A stretch of 9,595 nt of DNA from Planctomycetota bacterium (lineage in GTDB: Bacteria; Planctomycetota; UBA1135; GCA-002686595), in contig JAJDES010000439.1 in NCBI GenBank assembly GCA_029259675.1, positions 1 through 9,595 on the forward strand, read 5' to 3'. The notes under the pieces are model-generated. The model worked only from the letters and a program-made list of their open reading frames with translations. It did no database searches and was not told the DNA's origin. A program made the translations under genes and the position numbers. Position 1 is the stretch's first letter, and each line of letters begins with the position of its first letter. Positions 1 to 6,563 of this stretch are shown piece by piece.

Positions 1-550
<550 letters not shown>

Positions 551-551
<1 letters not shown>

Positions 552-1228
552 CAGTGCGCCCCTCCTTGGGAGAACAAAAAGTAGGCGGGAATCGAAGCGA
601 AAAGGATGGCAAGAACCACGGCCAGTCCGCGACCGAGCCAGACCAAGAGCGGGTTCCACGCCGGATGACTCGCTCCCAACGATTGAAAAGCGCTGCGGAA
701 GCCGTGGCTGACGTGCAGGCCCACGAGCAGCGAAACCAGCAGATAGATCAAGCCGTGCACCGGTTGACTGAGCGTTTCTCCGACGACCTCCGCCGGCGAT
801 TCGTGGAAGGCATCGTTCAAGCGAAAATCAAACAGGTGCTTGATGATGAATGCCAGCAAGAGCGCTCCGGTGATGTGCATCGAAGTGGACGGAACCGTTT
901 GGGCGCCGCGATTCGAGCGAATCACATACTTTTGTTTGCGCGCCTCGCTGTTTTCCATCGTGAGTCGCAAGGCGATCACAATGTGCGCGGCAAACAGTGC
1001 GAAGAGCCCGACTTCGGCCACTTTCAGCCAGGGGCCGAAGCTCTTCAGGAACTCAACGTAATGGTCGAATTCCCCGCCCTCCGGATCCCCGAGAAGGGGC
1101 ATGGGAGTCAGCTTCAGGTTGCCAAGCAAATGCTCGGCCAAGAAGCCGACCAACAACAGGCCCGTCAACCCCATCACGGCCTTGCGACCGACGGAGGATG
1201 AGAGGGCGTTCACGAAACGGCGCAGCAT
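551..1228 (-). CDS. sdhC: Succinate dehydrogenase/fumarate reductase cytochrome b subunit
   Basis: A 225-residue integral membrane protein of the b558 SdhC/FrdC family, which anchors the dehydrogenase and passes electrons between FAD/Fe-S centres and quinone through haem b. Five hydrophobic segments are visible at about residues 19-36, 69-90, 115-134, 156-174 and 194-219. Histidines sit in or beside the first four (His33, His82, His118 or His131, and His158/172/175), matching the pattern expected for two haems b, though exact ligands need alignment. The frame is open well upstream of 1228, but that part has no membrane or family character. The ATG at 1228 has AGGGAA six bases upstream and starts the typical MLRRF...SSVGRKAVMG sequence. 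Its TGA stop overlaps the sdhA ATG by one base, so the two genes form an operon. Confidence 0.93.
561..567 (-). promoter_or_regulatory. Shine-Dalgarno site of sdhA
   Basis: The minus strand reads AAGGAGG here, nine bases before the sdhA ATG and inside the last codons of sdhC. It decides the sdhA start and shows that this organism uses canonical Shine-Dalgarno signals, so translation of sdhA need not depend only on coupling to sdhC. Confidence 0.8.
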
Positions 1229-1412
1229 GCGTTGTTCCCTGGCTGGACGGTGTAGTCGGGATGATGTTCGCGGCCCACTCGGGCGGCCGACAAGTTTGGA
1301 GCCGCTTTCGAGCCTCGTTTCGTTGCACTCGCCGAGGGGCTTGGGTGGGCGGAACAAAGCGCTCGCGTTTGCGGCCCCCACGCGAACTTTCGGTCAATCA
1401 CTCGGATCGGCC

Positions 1413-1444
1413 CTGAATCCAGTGGCCGAAAGGCCCTGGTTCAG
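1413..1444 (+). ncRNA. Leader hairpin with GAAA tetraloop upstream of the phosphatase gene
   Basis: On the plus strand CTGAA (1413-1417), CCAG (1419-1422) and GGCC (1424-1427) pair with GGCC (1432-1435), CTGG (1436-1439) and TTCAG (1440-1444). This gives 13 base pairs interrupted only by two single bulged T residues (1418 and 1423). The loop is GAAA (1428-1431), a GNRA tetraloop closed by C-G. The GNRA loop exists only in the plus-strand transcript, pointing to the leader of the gene starting at 1571. It is not followed directly by a T-run, so it does not look like a simple terminator. Function is unknown. Confidence 0.5.
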
Positions 1445-1505
1445 CCCCGCAAGCCGGGCTCAAGCACAGCGAAACTTCTTGTGGGACAGGCAAGCTAGCG
1501 ACTGG

Positions 1506-1518
1506 GCCCGCAACGGGC
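1506..1518 (+). repeat. Short perfect hairpin in the phosphatase leader
   Basis: GCCCG (1506-1510) and CGGGC (1514-1518) form a five-base-pair stem with a CAA loop, about 50 bases before the GTG start at 1571. A G-run and TTTT follow at about 1528-1538. A further imperfect stem, AGCCC (1443-1447) with GGGCT (1456-1460), lies between this and the GAAA-loop hairpin. This could be an attenuator or simply GC-rich noise. Confidence 0.3.
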
Positions 1519-1570
1519 AATCACGGCGGGGGGGTTTTGACGCTTGCTAAGGGAGCTTTAGGCTGGGGCC

Positions 1571-2242
1571 GTGGAAACTACCCGCTGCTTTCTTGTTCGC
1601 CACGGCGAGGTCGCCGACGCATGGCGCGGTCGCATCTACGGCAACTTGGATGTGGAGCTATCGGCCAATGGCCGCTCTGAGGCCGGGCGGGTAGCCCAAT
1701 GTTTGCGAGATGTGGATTTGGACCAGGTGCTTTCCTCGGGGCTTGCGAGGGCGGAATTCGGGGCTGAATGCCTGCGCGCCGGGCGCAAGCTCCGTCGGCG
1801 CGACGAGACCGACTTGCGCGAGATTGATCGGGGCGAATGGGCGGGCTTGACTTGGGAAGAGCTCGAACGGAAGTTTCCGGGCGTCTACGCCAATTGGCTA
1901 CAGGATCCGGGCCATTTGAAACCCGCTCGCGGCGAGAACTTGACCGATTTGGCAGAGCGCGTGCTGCCTTGCTTGGATCGCATAGCGCGGGAATTTGCGG
2001 GCGGCAACGTGGCCGTCGTTGCCCATAGCTGGGTCATTCGCGTCACGGTTTGCCACGCACTCGGTCTGTCTCCCGGTGCGGCGACGCGTTTCGATTTGCC
2101 GACCGGCAAGCTGGTCGGCATGGATTGGCCGGTCAAGCGAACGGCAAACCAAGAGCCGAGACCCGTGCTGGCCGGCTTCAATCTCGATGCGCCACCCCAA
2201 ACGGGCAGCGCGTGGTTTCGGGGGCCTGGGCGCAACGGGTAG
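1571..2242 (+). CDS. Histidine phosphatase family protein (CobC/alpha-ribazole phosphatase or phosphoglycerate-mutase-like)
   Basis: A 223-residue soluble cytoplasmic protein of the histidine phosphatase superfamily. The catalytic RHG signature is at residues 10-12 (His11 would be phosphorylated), Arg60 lies in an SSGLARA variant of the usual SSDLxRA, Glu89 in DRGEWAGLTWEEL is the likely acid, and His152 is the second catalytic histidine. The sequence VVAHSWVIR replaces the commoner VxHGGVIR. The WAGLTWEEL...FP...W..DP...P..GE..TDL layout resembles alpha-ribazole phosphatase (CobC, last steps of cobalamin synthesis). Without cob neighbours the substrate is uncertain, so no symbol is given. 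An in-frame TAG at 1559-1561 makes GTG 1571 the first usable start; AAGGGAG about 15 bases upstream is a rather distant ribosome site. The last 25 residues or so are Gly/Pro-rich and non-catalytic. Confidence 0.88.
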   Translation: METTRCFLVRHGEVADAWRGRIYGNLDVELSANGRSEAGRVAQCLRDVDLDQVLSSGLARAEFGAECLRAGRKLRRRDETDLREIDRGEWAGLTWEELERKFPGVYANWLQDPGHLKPARGENLTDLAERVLPCLDRIAREFAGGNVAVVAHSWVIRVTVCHALGLSPGAATRFDLPTGKLVGMDWPVKRTANQEPRPVLAGFNLDAPPQTGSAWFRGPGRNG

Positions 2243-2330
2243 TTGTCAAATTCGCCGGCGGTTGTGCTAGCAAACAGTGCTCCCGCAAATTTCATCGCTC
2301 TCCATGCTGCCCGCCCGAGTCTTTGGGCTT

Positions 2331-2357
2331 TCGGTCCAAATCGGTCCAAATCGGTCC
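2331..2357. repeat. 10-bp direct tandem repeat, 2.7 copies
   Basis: TCGGTCCAAA occurs at 2331-2340 and 2341-2350, followed by TCGGTCC at 2351-2357. The repeats are exact and spaced by about one helical turn, so they would present the same face of the helix. They lie about 90 bp past the phosphatase stop and about 90 bp beyond the stop of the small minus-strand gene, i.e. between two convergent 3' ends. No gene start is near enough to make an operator obvious. Confidence 0.7.
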
Positions 2358-2449
2358 GCTGGGGGAGCTGGATGCGATCATGGACCCATGCAGGCGCGAC
2401 CGCAATCCGCGACATACGGTGGGGGGCCAGAGCATCGGCGGGGGGCTCG

Positions 2450-2746
2450 TTAGTTGTTCGGAAAGTCCTTCGTGGGCTTCTTTGGCGGACCTCCCGGACC
2501 CCCACCAAAGCCCGGGAAATTGCCGGGAAAGCCAGGCATTCCACCGGGAAAGGGCCCACCGCCGCTACCGCCGCCGTTCAAGCCCTCCATGACGCGCTTG
2601 AACTCAAACAGGGCCTCGCCGAAGTGGTAACTGAGCCAAATAAAATAGCAGTCAACATTGTCGACGGGATCGTCGACCTCGAAAGCGGCCTTGCAAGTCA
2701 GATCGCAGGGCCGGTTGTGGTCCATGAAACAATGCTTATTCGTCAC
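2450..2746 (-). CDS. Small Cys-containing protein with Gly/Pro-rich tail, unknown function
   Basis: I do not recognise this family. From a GTG at 2746 it encodes 98 residues. The N-terminal half is compact and polar-aromatic, with cysteines in the order C-x7-C-x3-C-x14-C (residues 6, 14, 18, 33), plus nearby histidines, compatible with a zinc or other metal site. It is followed by a helical segment (YFIWLSYHFGEALFEFKRVMEGL). The last ~40 residues are almost only Gly, Pro, Phe, Ser and Met, then a KKPTKDFPNN end, and look disordered. GTG 2746 is preferred because it keeps the first cysteine and has a weak AGAAAG upstream; ATG at 2725 (91 residues) is possible, and TTG at 2782 less so. It lies in tandem downstream of the MaoC gene. 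The sharp switch from folded to low-complexity composition, and frame-specific glycine codons, argue for real coding. Confidence 0.6.
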   Translation of the reverse strand: MTNKHCFMDHNRPCDLTCKAAFEVDDPVDNVDCYFIWLSYHFGEALFEFKRVMEGLNGGGSGGGPFPGGMPGFPGNFPGFGGGPGGPPKKPTKDFPNN

Positions 2747-2813
2747 GGGCGTCTTTCTGCGTTGAAAGTGTTTCGCGCACAAAACACAGGTAGATGTTCG
2801 AGTTTAGTCCATT

Positions 2814-3263
2814 TCAGGCGCGCGGTGTCTTGCGCCTGCGCAGAAACACGACTTTCCAGGCGCCGTCGGCCACCAGGTCATCATTCTCATCAAAGATATT
2901 CGTTGAGAGCTCAATGGTTCCGCGCTTGGGCCCCGGATCCGGATCCTTGCTGAGCACGCCGAGTTCCAGTCGGATCGTGCTGCCGAAAAAGACGGGCTTG
3001 TGAAATGCGACGCGGACTTCGGCCAAGGCGGAAATCGTTCCGTCAAAAATGCCGGTCTGATGCGCAAGGCCGCTGGCCACGGATTCGATCAGCAGTCCAT
3101 GGGCGATCCTTTGCCGAAAGGGAGTGCGCCGCGCGAACTCCGCGTTCACGTGCAGTGGATTGAAGTCGGCCGAAAGGCCGGCAAAAGCGGAGACGTCGGC
3201 TTCGGTGATCGTGCGGGCTGGGGCCTGGATGACTTGGCCCAGCTCGAAATCATCGAACCACAT
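2814..3263 (-). CDS. MaoC-like (R)-specific enoyl-CoA hydratase/dehydratase family protein
   Basis: A 149-residue single hot-dog-domain protein of the MaoC/hydratase-2 family, which typically adds water to trans-2-enoyl-CoA or acts on related acyl thioesters in the cytoplasm. The hydratase motif is clear: LSADFNPLHVN (residues 30-40) with predicted catalytic Asp33 and His38, then AHGLL at 54-58. The opening MWFDDFELGQ is the usual family N-terminus. The frame also has an ATG at 3293 (ten residues longer), but AGGAA lies nine bases before 3263 and no comparable site precedes 3293, so 3263 is chosen. The C-terminus is basic (LRRRKTPRA). Length is typical of stand-alone members. No fatty-acid or polyester genes are adjacent, so the substrate cannot be named. 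It may share a transcript with the small gene about 67 bp downstream. Confidence 0.9.
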   Translation of the reverse strand: MWFDDFELGQVIQAPARTITEADVSAFAGLSADFNPLHVNAEFARRTPFRQRIAHGLLIESVASGLAHQTGIFDGTISALAEVRVAFHKPVFFGSTIRLELGVLSKDPDPGPKRGTIELSTNIFDENDDLVADGAWKVVFLRRRKTPRA

Positions 3264-3706
3264 GCCGCGCGGTTCCTGTTTGGTTGCGCCCATGGGGGCA
3301 AGTTACCGGGAGTGCCTGCGGGGGCAACGGGAATCGAGCCAAGCTTGCGGGTTCCAGGGGGCCAAGTCCCAAGGGTCGTCCCCAGCGGTTAATACTTAAT
3401 GCAACATAACGTACATTATCGGACGTTGCGTAGGCGCTAAAGGTACCCAGAAGGCACTTAAACGGACTCCAGCGATTGCCGGCGCAGCTCTGCCCATTGC
3501 ATCCCAGGACCCGGCCAAGCTAGACCCCCAAAGCTCGCAATGGTGAGTTTGGAACTTGCTGTTTGCTTGCCTTTGCTCGCGTTCCGTCTCCGCGCTGGCG
3601 TGAGTCCCCGCCCGAGAATGCTTGGATCTGCGCGGCACGTGACATTCAATGCGAACCGGCACCATGTCTCTCAATCGGCATCCTTCGCATTGGAGTTCCA
3701 TTCGTC
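3264..3706. other. Intergenic region between the MaoC gene and the lipoprotein gene
   Basis: These ~440 bp separate divergent genes. Small frames on both strands here show no domain, signal peptide or family character and are treated as spurious. The main visible element is an AT-rich island at about 3390-3420 in otherwise GC-rich DNA, annotated separately. A weak promoter candidate for the lipoprotein gene is TTGGAT near 3623 with TTCAAT 17 bases later, only 3/6 and 4/6 matches to sigma-70 boxes. GGAG at 3692-3695 is a plausible ribosome site for the ATG at 3707. Confidence 0.6.
3390..3430. promoter_or_regulatory. AT-rich palindromic island, candidate divergent promoter/operator
   Basis: Around 3402-3416 the sequence ATAACGTACATTAT is a 14-bp palindrome centred on GTAC with one mismatched pair. 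It is flanked by GCAAC (about 3401) and GTTGC (3425-3429), which are also inverted. The island is markedly AT-rich against its surroundings and sits about 125 bp upstream of the MaoC start, with the lipoprotein start about 300 bp the other way. A regulator-binding site or divergent promoter is plausible, but no clean -10/-35 pair was found. Confidence 0.35.
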
Positions 3707-4408
3707 ATGCATTCATCTCAATCCTCAGCCAGCGTTTCGTGGCGCAAGACTTTTTGGACCAAGCTTCCGGGTGCTCAAGCCGGCGTTCTGGGTTGGACCT
3801 TGCTCGGGCTCCTGAGCCTGGCGCTGGTCGGCTGCGCTGCCGCCAGCAAAGCCGATGAGGAAGCTCTCGCCGCCCGGCGCTACCAGGAACGCCTGGCGGG
3901 ATTGGATATCAGCTTGCCGGTCACGCGTGCACCCTTTGACGAGATTCACGTGGAATGGAAAGAACGGCTGGATCAGGCCTATGTCTATCGGGAATATCAA
4001 GGCGACTACAGGCAGGTTCACAGTGCCTTGCGCTCCTTGATCAATGCGGCGCGGGCTCGCAAGTTGAAGCGCTCGGGGCCAGCGTTCGTCCTTTATTACG
4101 ATGATCCCGGCGAGGTACCTGTTGCGGAGTTGCGCGCTCGTGTTTGTCTAACGGTCGAGCCGGGCGCCGCAGCAATCGGAGATTGGAAAGCCGATCGCTT
4201 GCCCATGGCGACGGTCGTCTACGCCGTGGTGGCTGGTCCCTTGCACAATTTGCCGCGCGTATACCCTTCGCTTTTTGCTTACCTGGGCAAGTTTGGTTGG
4301 GTTGAGAACGGACCGATTCGTGAGGTTTACTTAATTGAGCCCGGCAGCGTCAGCAATGACGAATGGCTCATGAGCGAAGTTCAGGTGCCGTGGCGCGCCG
4401 GCAATTAG
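3707..4408 (+). CDS. Lipoprotein with GyrI-like (effector-binding) domain
   Basis: A 233-residue protein with a basic N-terminal region, a hydrophobic stretch (about residues 27-42) and a clean lipobox LVGC with lipidated Cys43, so it should be exported and membrane-anchored. After a charged, helical linker (about 50-120) comes a GyrI/AraC-effector-binding-like domain (about 121-212): GPAFVLYYDDPGEV, a LPMATVVYAVVAGPLHNL strand-helix, then YPSLFAYLGKFGWVENGPIREVYL. In known families this fold binds small hydrophobic or cationic molecules; here it faces the cell envelope rather than DNA or gyrase. The frame is open further upstream, but ATG 3707 is chosen because it places the signal peptide at the N-terminus and has GGAG at 3692-3695. 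It appears monocistronic. The ligand is unknown. Confidence 0.82.
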   Translation: MHSSQSSASVSWRKTFWTKLPGAQAGVLGWTLLGLLSLALVGCAAASKADEEALAARRYQERLAGLDISLPVTRAPFDEIHVEWKERLDQAYVYREYQGDYRQVHSALRSLINAARARKLKRSGPAFVLYYDDPGEVPVAELRARVCLTVEPGAAAIGDWKADRLPMATVVYAVVAGPLHNLPRVYPSLFAYLGKFGWVENGPIREVYLIEPGSVSNDEWLMSEVQVPWRAGN

Positions 4409-4661
4409 TAGTCGACTTTGCAGTAGAAACCGGAAATTCGGGCCCGCTCGCGCAAATCCGAACAGGTCTTAGGACGTTGCATTGACTTATGTGACATGAC
4501 GCAAGTTCCGCTGGCCATGACTTGAGCTTGCCTACGATTCTCCGCAACTGTCCCGTTCAGTGCAGACAGTGATCATGTGCGCGACGGTTAGCCGCTGCGC
4601 TGTGGAAATCAACACTTCGCGCAGCGATAGCTAAGCCGTTACAAGCGTTTTCTAAAACGAG
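4409..4661. other. Convergent intergenic region between the lipoprotein gene and the 633-residue gene
   Basis: This 253-bp gap between two 3' ends is longer than a simple terminator needs. It holds a second copy of the nonamer GGACGTTGC (4472-4480; the first is at 3421-3429), several short inverted repeats such as CAAGT (4502-4506) with ACTTG (4520-4524) and ACTGT (4547-4551) with ACAGT (4566-4570), and a strong hairpin annotated separately. No convincing coding frame was seen. Confidence 0.5.
4588..4634. terminator. Strong hairpin between convergent genes, candidate bidirectional terminator
   Basis: CGCTGCGC (4593-4600) pairs perfectly with GCGCAGCG (4619-4626). The stem continues as TTAGC (4588-4592) with GCTAA (4630-4634) after a three-base ATA bulge, giving 13 pairs in all. 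The 18-base loop can close further through GTG/CAC. No T-run follows immediately on either strand, so it is not a textbook intrinsic terminator; on the plus side a TTTT occurs at 4648-4651. Location between two converging stops favours a transcription-ending or mRNA-protecting role. Confidence 0.5.
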
Positions 4662-6563
4662 CTACTCGTCCGTTTGACCGCGCAAGATGTGCGCGACCTC
4701 AGCAGGAAAACAACCTCGTATGACCCACTCGCCGGAGCGATCCTTGCTGGCGCGCACGATGTCACCCCCTCGCAATTGGCGCTGCAATGCAGAAGTCATC
4801 ACGGCAGGGAACTCAAGTCCGTTGCGCGCCTTCAAAGTGTTGAGCTGACCTTGGGCATCGGTCTGCAATTCAAACGCTTGGATGCGACCACTCATCGCCT
4901 TCGCAGATGAGTTCTTATCGCAAATCAAATTGGCTTCGGCCAAGCGCGGCAGGCTTGCCCTGAAAGACGCAAGCCCCCCACCAAATTTGGTCGCCAGCGG
5001 ATGTTGATGTTGCTCCTCCACCCAAGTGCAAAAGCTTTTGAGAGCAGCTAGCAATTGTTCGGCCTCAAGAGCACTCGACAAGTGGCGTCCCTCCAGCAAC
5101 CAACAACCGCAGAACACGGTCAATTCGCGTTCGCTCAGGGCTTCGAAAACGCCGATGGGTTGGCCGAAATCGGACAATAGGCGCAAAATAGCTAGGGAAT
5201 CGGTGGGTTCCGCTTCGGATACGCGGCCCATGTCCCACAGGAATTCCTCGACCATGGCTCCGACCACCCCCGTGAACTCCGGGGCCGGCGTCGGTTCCTC
5301 TTCGCCGCCATCGCCATCCAGCCCAAGCTCTTGCTCGAGCTTCTCAAACAACTGCTCCACATCAGCGCCCTGGGCCCGTTGTTGATCCAATTCTTCCAGA
5401 GCTTTGCGCAGCCGTTCCTTTTCAATGGCCTCGTCATTTCGTTCGCGTCGGCTTTTCCCACGAGTGTGGGTTTCGACCGTGGGCGCATCCGGCGCCGCTA
5501 TGGTTGCGGGTTTGGGGATGCTGTCCAAAACCGTGGTTTCGGGCCCGCTTGGAGCGTCTTTGAGATTCGCAAACCAAAACGTGCACAGCGCTCGACGCGC
5601 AGCTTCCAGATCGATGTCGCTCTCAAAAGCCAATTGGTTCAAGACTCGTTCGAGCACATCACCCGCACCGGGAGCCAAGCTGCTGGGATCGGGAACGTTG
5701 CTTTTCAATTCATTCAAGATGGCTTGAATGCGCGTGCGCCCCAAGCCCGCGGCCGCCAGTAGACCTTCCGCTTCCTCGCGAGCTTCCGCGAAATCTATAT
5801 TGCTGGGGTCCACGACCGGCGGCACCGAAACGGACTCGTCCACAAGGGCCGCGAGCTTGGCGGGATCGATTGGCTCCGCCGCCCGCGGCTCTGAGTTCGC
5901 ATGGGCAGCGTCGCGGCGCTCTTGTGGTTGTGAGCCTTGAAATACCCGTTCGAGCTCCAATTGCGTGACACGCGGTGTGCCGCGGCGCGCTTTGCGAACA
6001 CCCTCAAAGTCAGCACTCAAGGCCTTGAGCAGGGGAGCACTGCGGAAAACTTCAGCTGCTTTCGAAACGCAGAAAAGTTCGTCACCGCTGGGGTAAATGC
6101 GGCCGGAAATGATGTCCCCGAGCTCCAGTTCCGATGCGGCCTCGGGCTCGCTCAGTGGATACTCGCCCAGCCCGAGCAAGTCCCGAATCCAGGCGCCGCT
6201 GCCGGCCTCCACACCGGTAACCTCAAAGGCGCCCACGCGCGCGCCCAGGAAGCTGTCCAGCCACGGAGCGAGTTCGGGATCGGCGGCTTCCATCCAGGCG
6301 TCGCGCAGACCGACCACGGGCAACTCGCCGAAAAGGTCACTGGCTCGGTCACACAGGAACCACTCCAAGTGCCTTTGCTTGGCCGGGTCTGTGGCCGTCG
6401 TTTTCCCGCCCTGATCAAAGTATTGGTCCAGGCTGGTTTGGAATTCGAGTTCAAGCGAGGGCTGCTGGCGGATCAATTCCCGCAGCAAAAGCAAGGCGCG
6501 ATTGACCATCCAATCGGGACCGAATGAAGCGGCAGACTTGGATTGAGAGTTTTCGGGATGCAC
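4662..6563 (-). CDS. 633-residue acidic multidomain protein of unknown function
   Basis: I do not recognise a named family. No signal peptide or membrane segment is visible, so it is probably cytoplasmic. Residues about 60-180 form a folded region (HLEWFLCDRASDLFGELPVVGLRDAW, then FEVTGVEAGSGAWIRDLLGL...LELGDIISGRIYPSGDELFCV) recalling the N-terminal domain of some uncharacterised bacterial proteins linked to SEC-C or pRiA4b-like domains; this is an impression, not a match. Residues about 250-335 are helical. Residues about 365-425 are highly charged (RGKSRRERNDEAIEKERLRK, then acidic QEQ/GDGGEEE) and probably coiled or disordered. Residues about 430-545 are helical, and the last ~75 residues form a beta-rich end with GDIVRA...EWVIRG. 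GTG 6563 gives the longest supported form; ATG 6509 would remove 18 residues. Neither has a clear ribosome site. It is transcribed alone, divergent from cvpA. Confidence 0.75.
   Translation of the reverse strand: MHPENSQSKSAASFGPDWMVNRALLLLRELIRQQPSLELEFQTSLDQYFDQGGKTTATDPAKQRHLEWFLCDRASDLFGELPVVGLRDAWMEAADPELAPWLDSFLGARVGAFEVTGVEAGSGAWIRDLLGLGEYPLSEPEAASELELGDIISGRIYPSGDELFCVSKAAEVFRSAPLLKALSADFEGVRKARRGTPRVTQLELERVFQGSQPQERRDAAHANSEPRAAEPIDPAKLAALVDESVSVPPVVDPSNIDFAEAREEAEGLLAAAGLGRTRIQAILNELKSNVPDPSSLAPGAGDVLERVLNQLAFESDIDLEAARRALCTFWFANLKDAPSGPETTVLDSIPKPATIAAPDAPTVETHTRGKSRRERNDEAIEKERLRKALEELDQQRAQGADVEQLFEKLEQELGLDGDGGEEEPTPAPEFTGVVGAMVEEFLWDMGRVSEAEPTDSLAILRLLSDFGQPIGVFEALSERELTVFCGCWLLEGRHLSSALEAEQLLAALKSFCTWVEEQHQHPLATKFGGGLASFRASLPRLAEANLICDKNSSAKAMSGRIQAFELQTDAQGQLNTLKARNGLEFPAVMTSALQRQLRGGDIVRASKDRSGEWVIRGCFPAEVAHILRGQTDE

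Larger units (their letters stand above)
1229..1570. other. Divergent intergenic region between sdhC and the histidine phosphatase gene
   Basis: This 342-bp stretch separates sdhC (leftward) from the phosphatase (rightward) and should hold promoters for both. Frames crossing it are low-complexity, arginine-rich shadows with no family resemblance. No convincing sigma-70 pair was found; TTGACC on the minus strand near 1392-1397 has no good -10 box. The right half holds a cluster of inverted repeats annotated separately. A shorter inverted repeat, CGGCC (1271-1275) with GGCCG (1285-1289), lies in the sdhC leader. Confidence 0.6.

Noticed and set aside
1229..1381. N-terminal extension of sdhC by 51 residues
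   Set aside because: The extension is basic and low in family resemblance, while ATG 1228 has AGGGAA at six bases and begins the conserved family sequence.
1409..1460. Possible tRNA, because of GGTTCA-like bases after a stem
   Set aside because: No acceptor pairing, anticodon arm or proper T-arm can be drawn; the pairing is explained by one long hairpin.
1229..1570. Cobalamin riboswitch upstream of the CobC-like gene
   Set aside because: I looked for the B12-box and the GCCACTG core. A GCCACTG occurs only on the minus strand inside the hairpin, and the other conserved blocks are missing.
2331..2357. CRISPR or minisatellite array
   Set aside because: The unit is 10 bp with no spacers and under three copies, so it is only a short tandem repeat.
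2243..2953. A 236-codon plus-strand frame after the phosphatase
   Set aside because: It overlaps the MaoC gene and the small Cys/Gly protein on the other strand, is rich in Arg/Ser/Ala, and shows no domain or plausible start context.
3396..3815. Small open frames on both strands in the MaoC-lipoprotein gap
   Set aside because: They overlap each other, lack start signals, and encode Arg/Ser-rich sequences without any conserved pattern.
4472..4634. Small RNA gene starting from TTGACT at 4483
   Set aside because: TTGACT is a fair -35 box but no -10 box lies 16-18 bases downstream, so a promoter cannot be supported from sequence alone.
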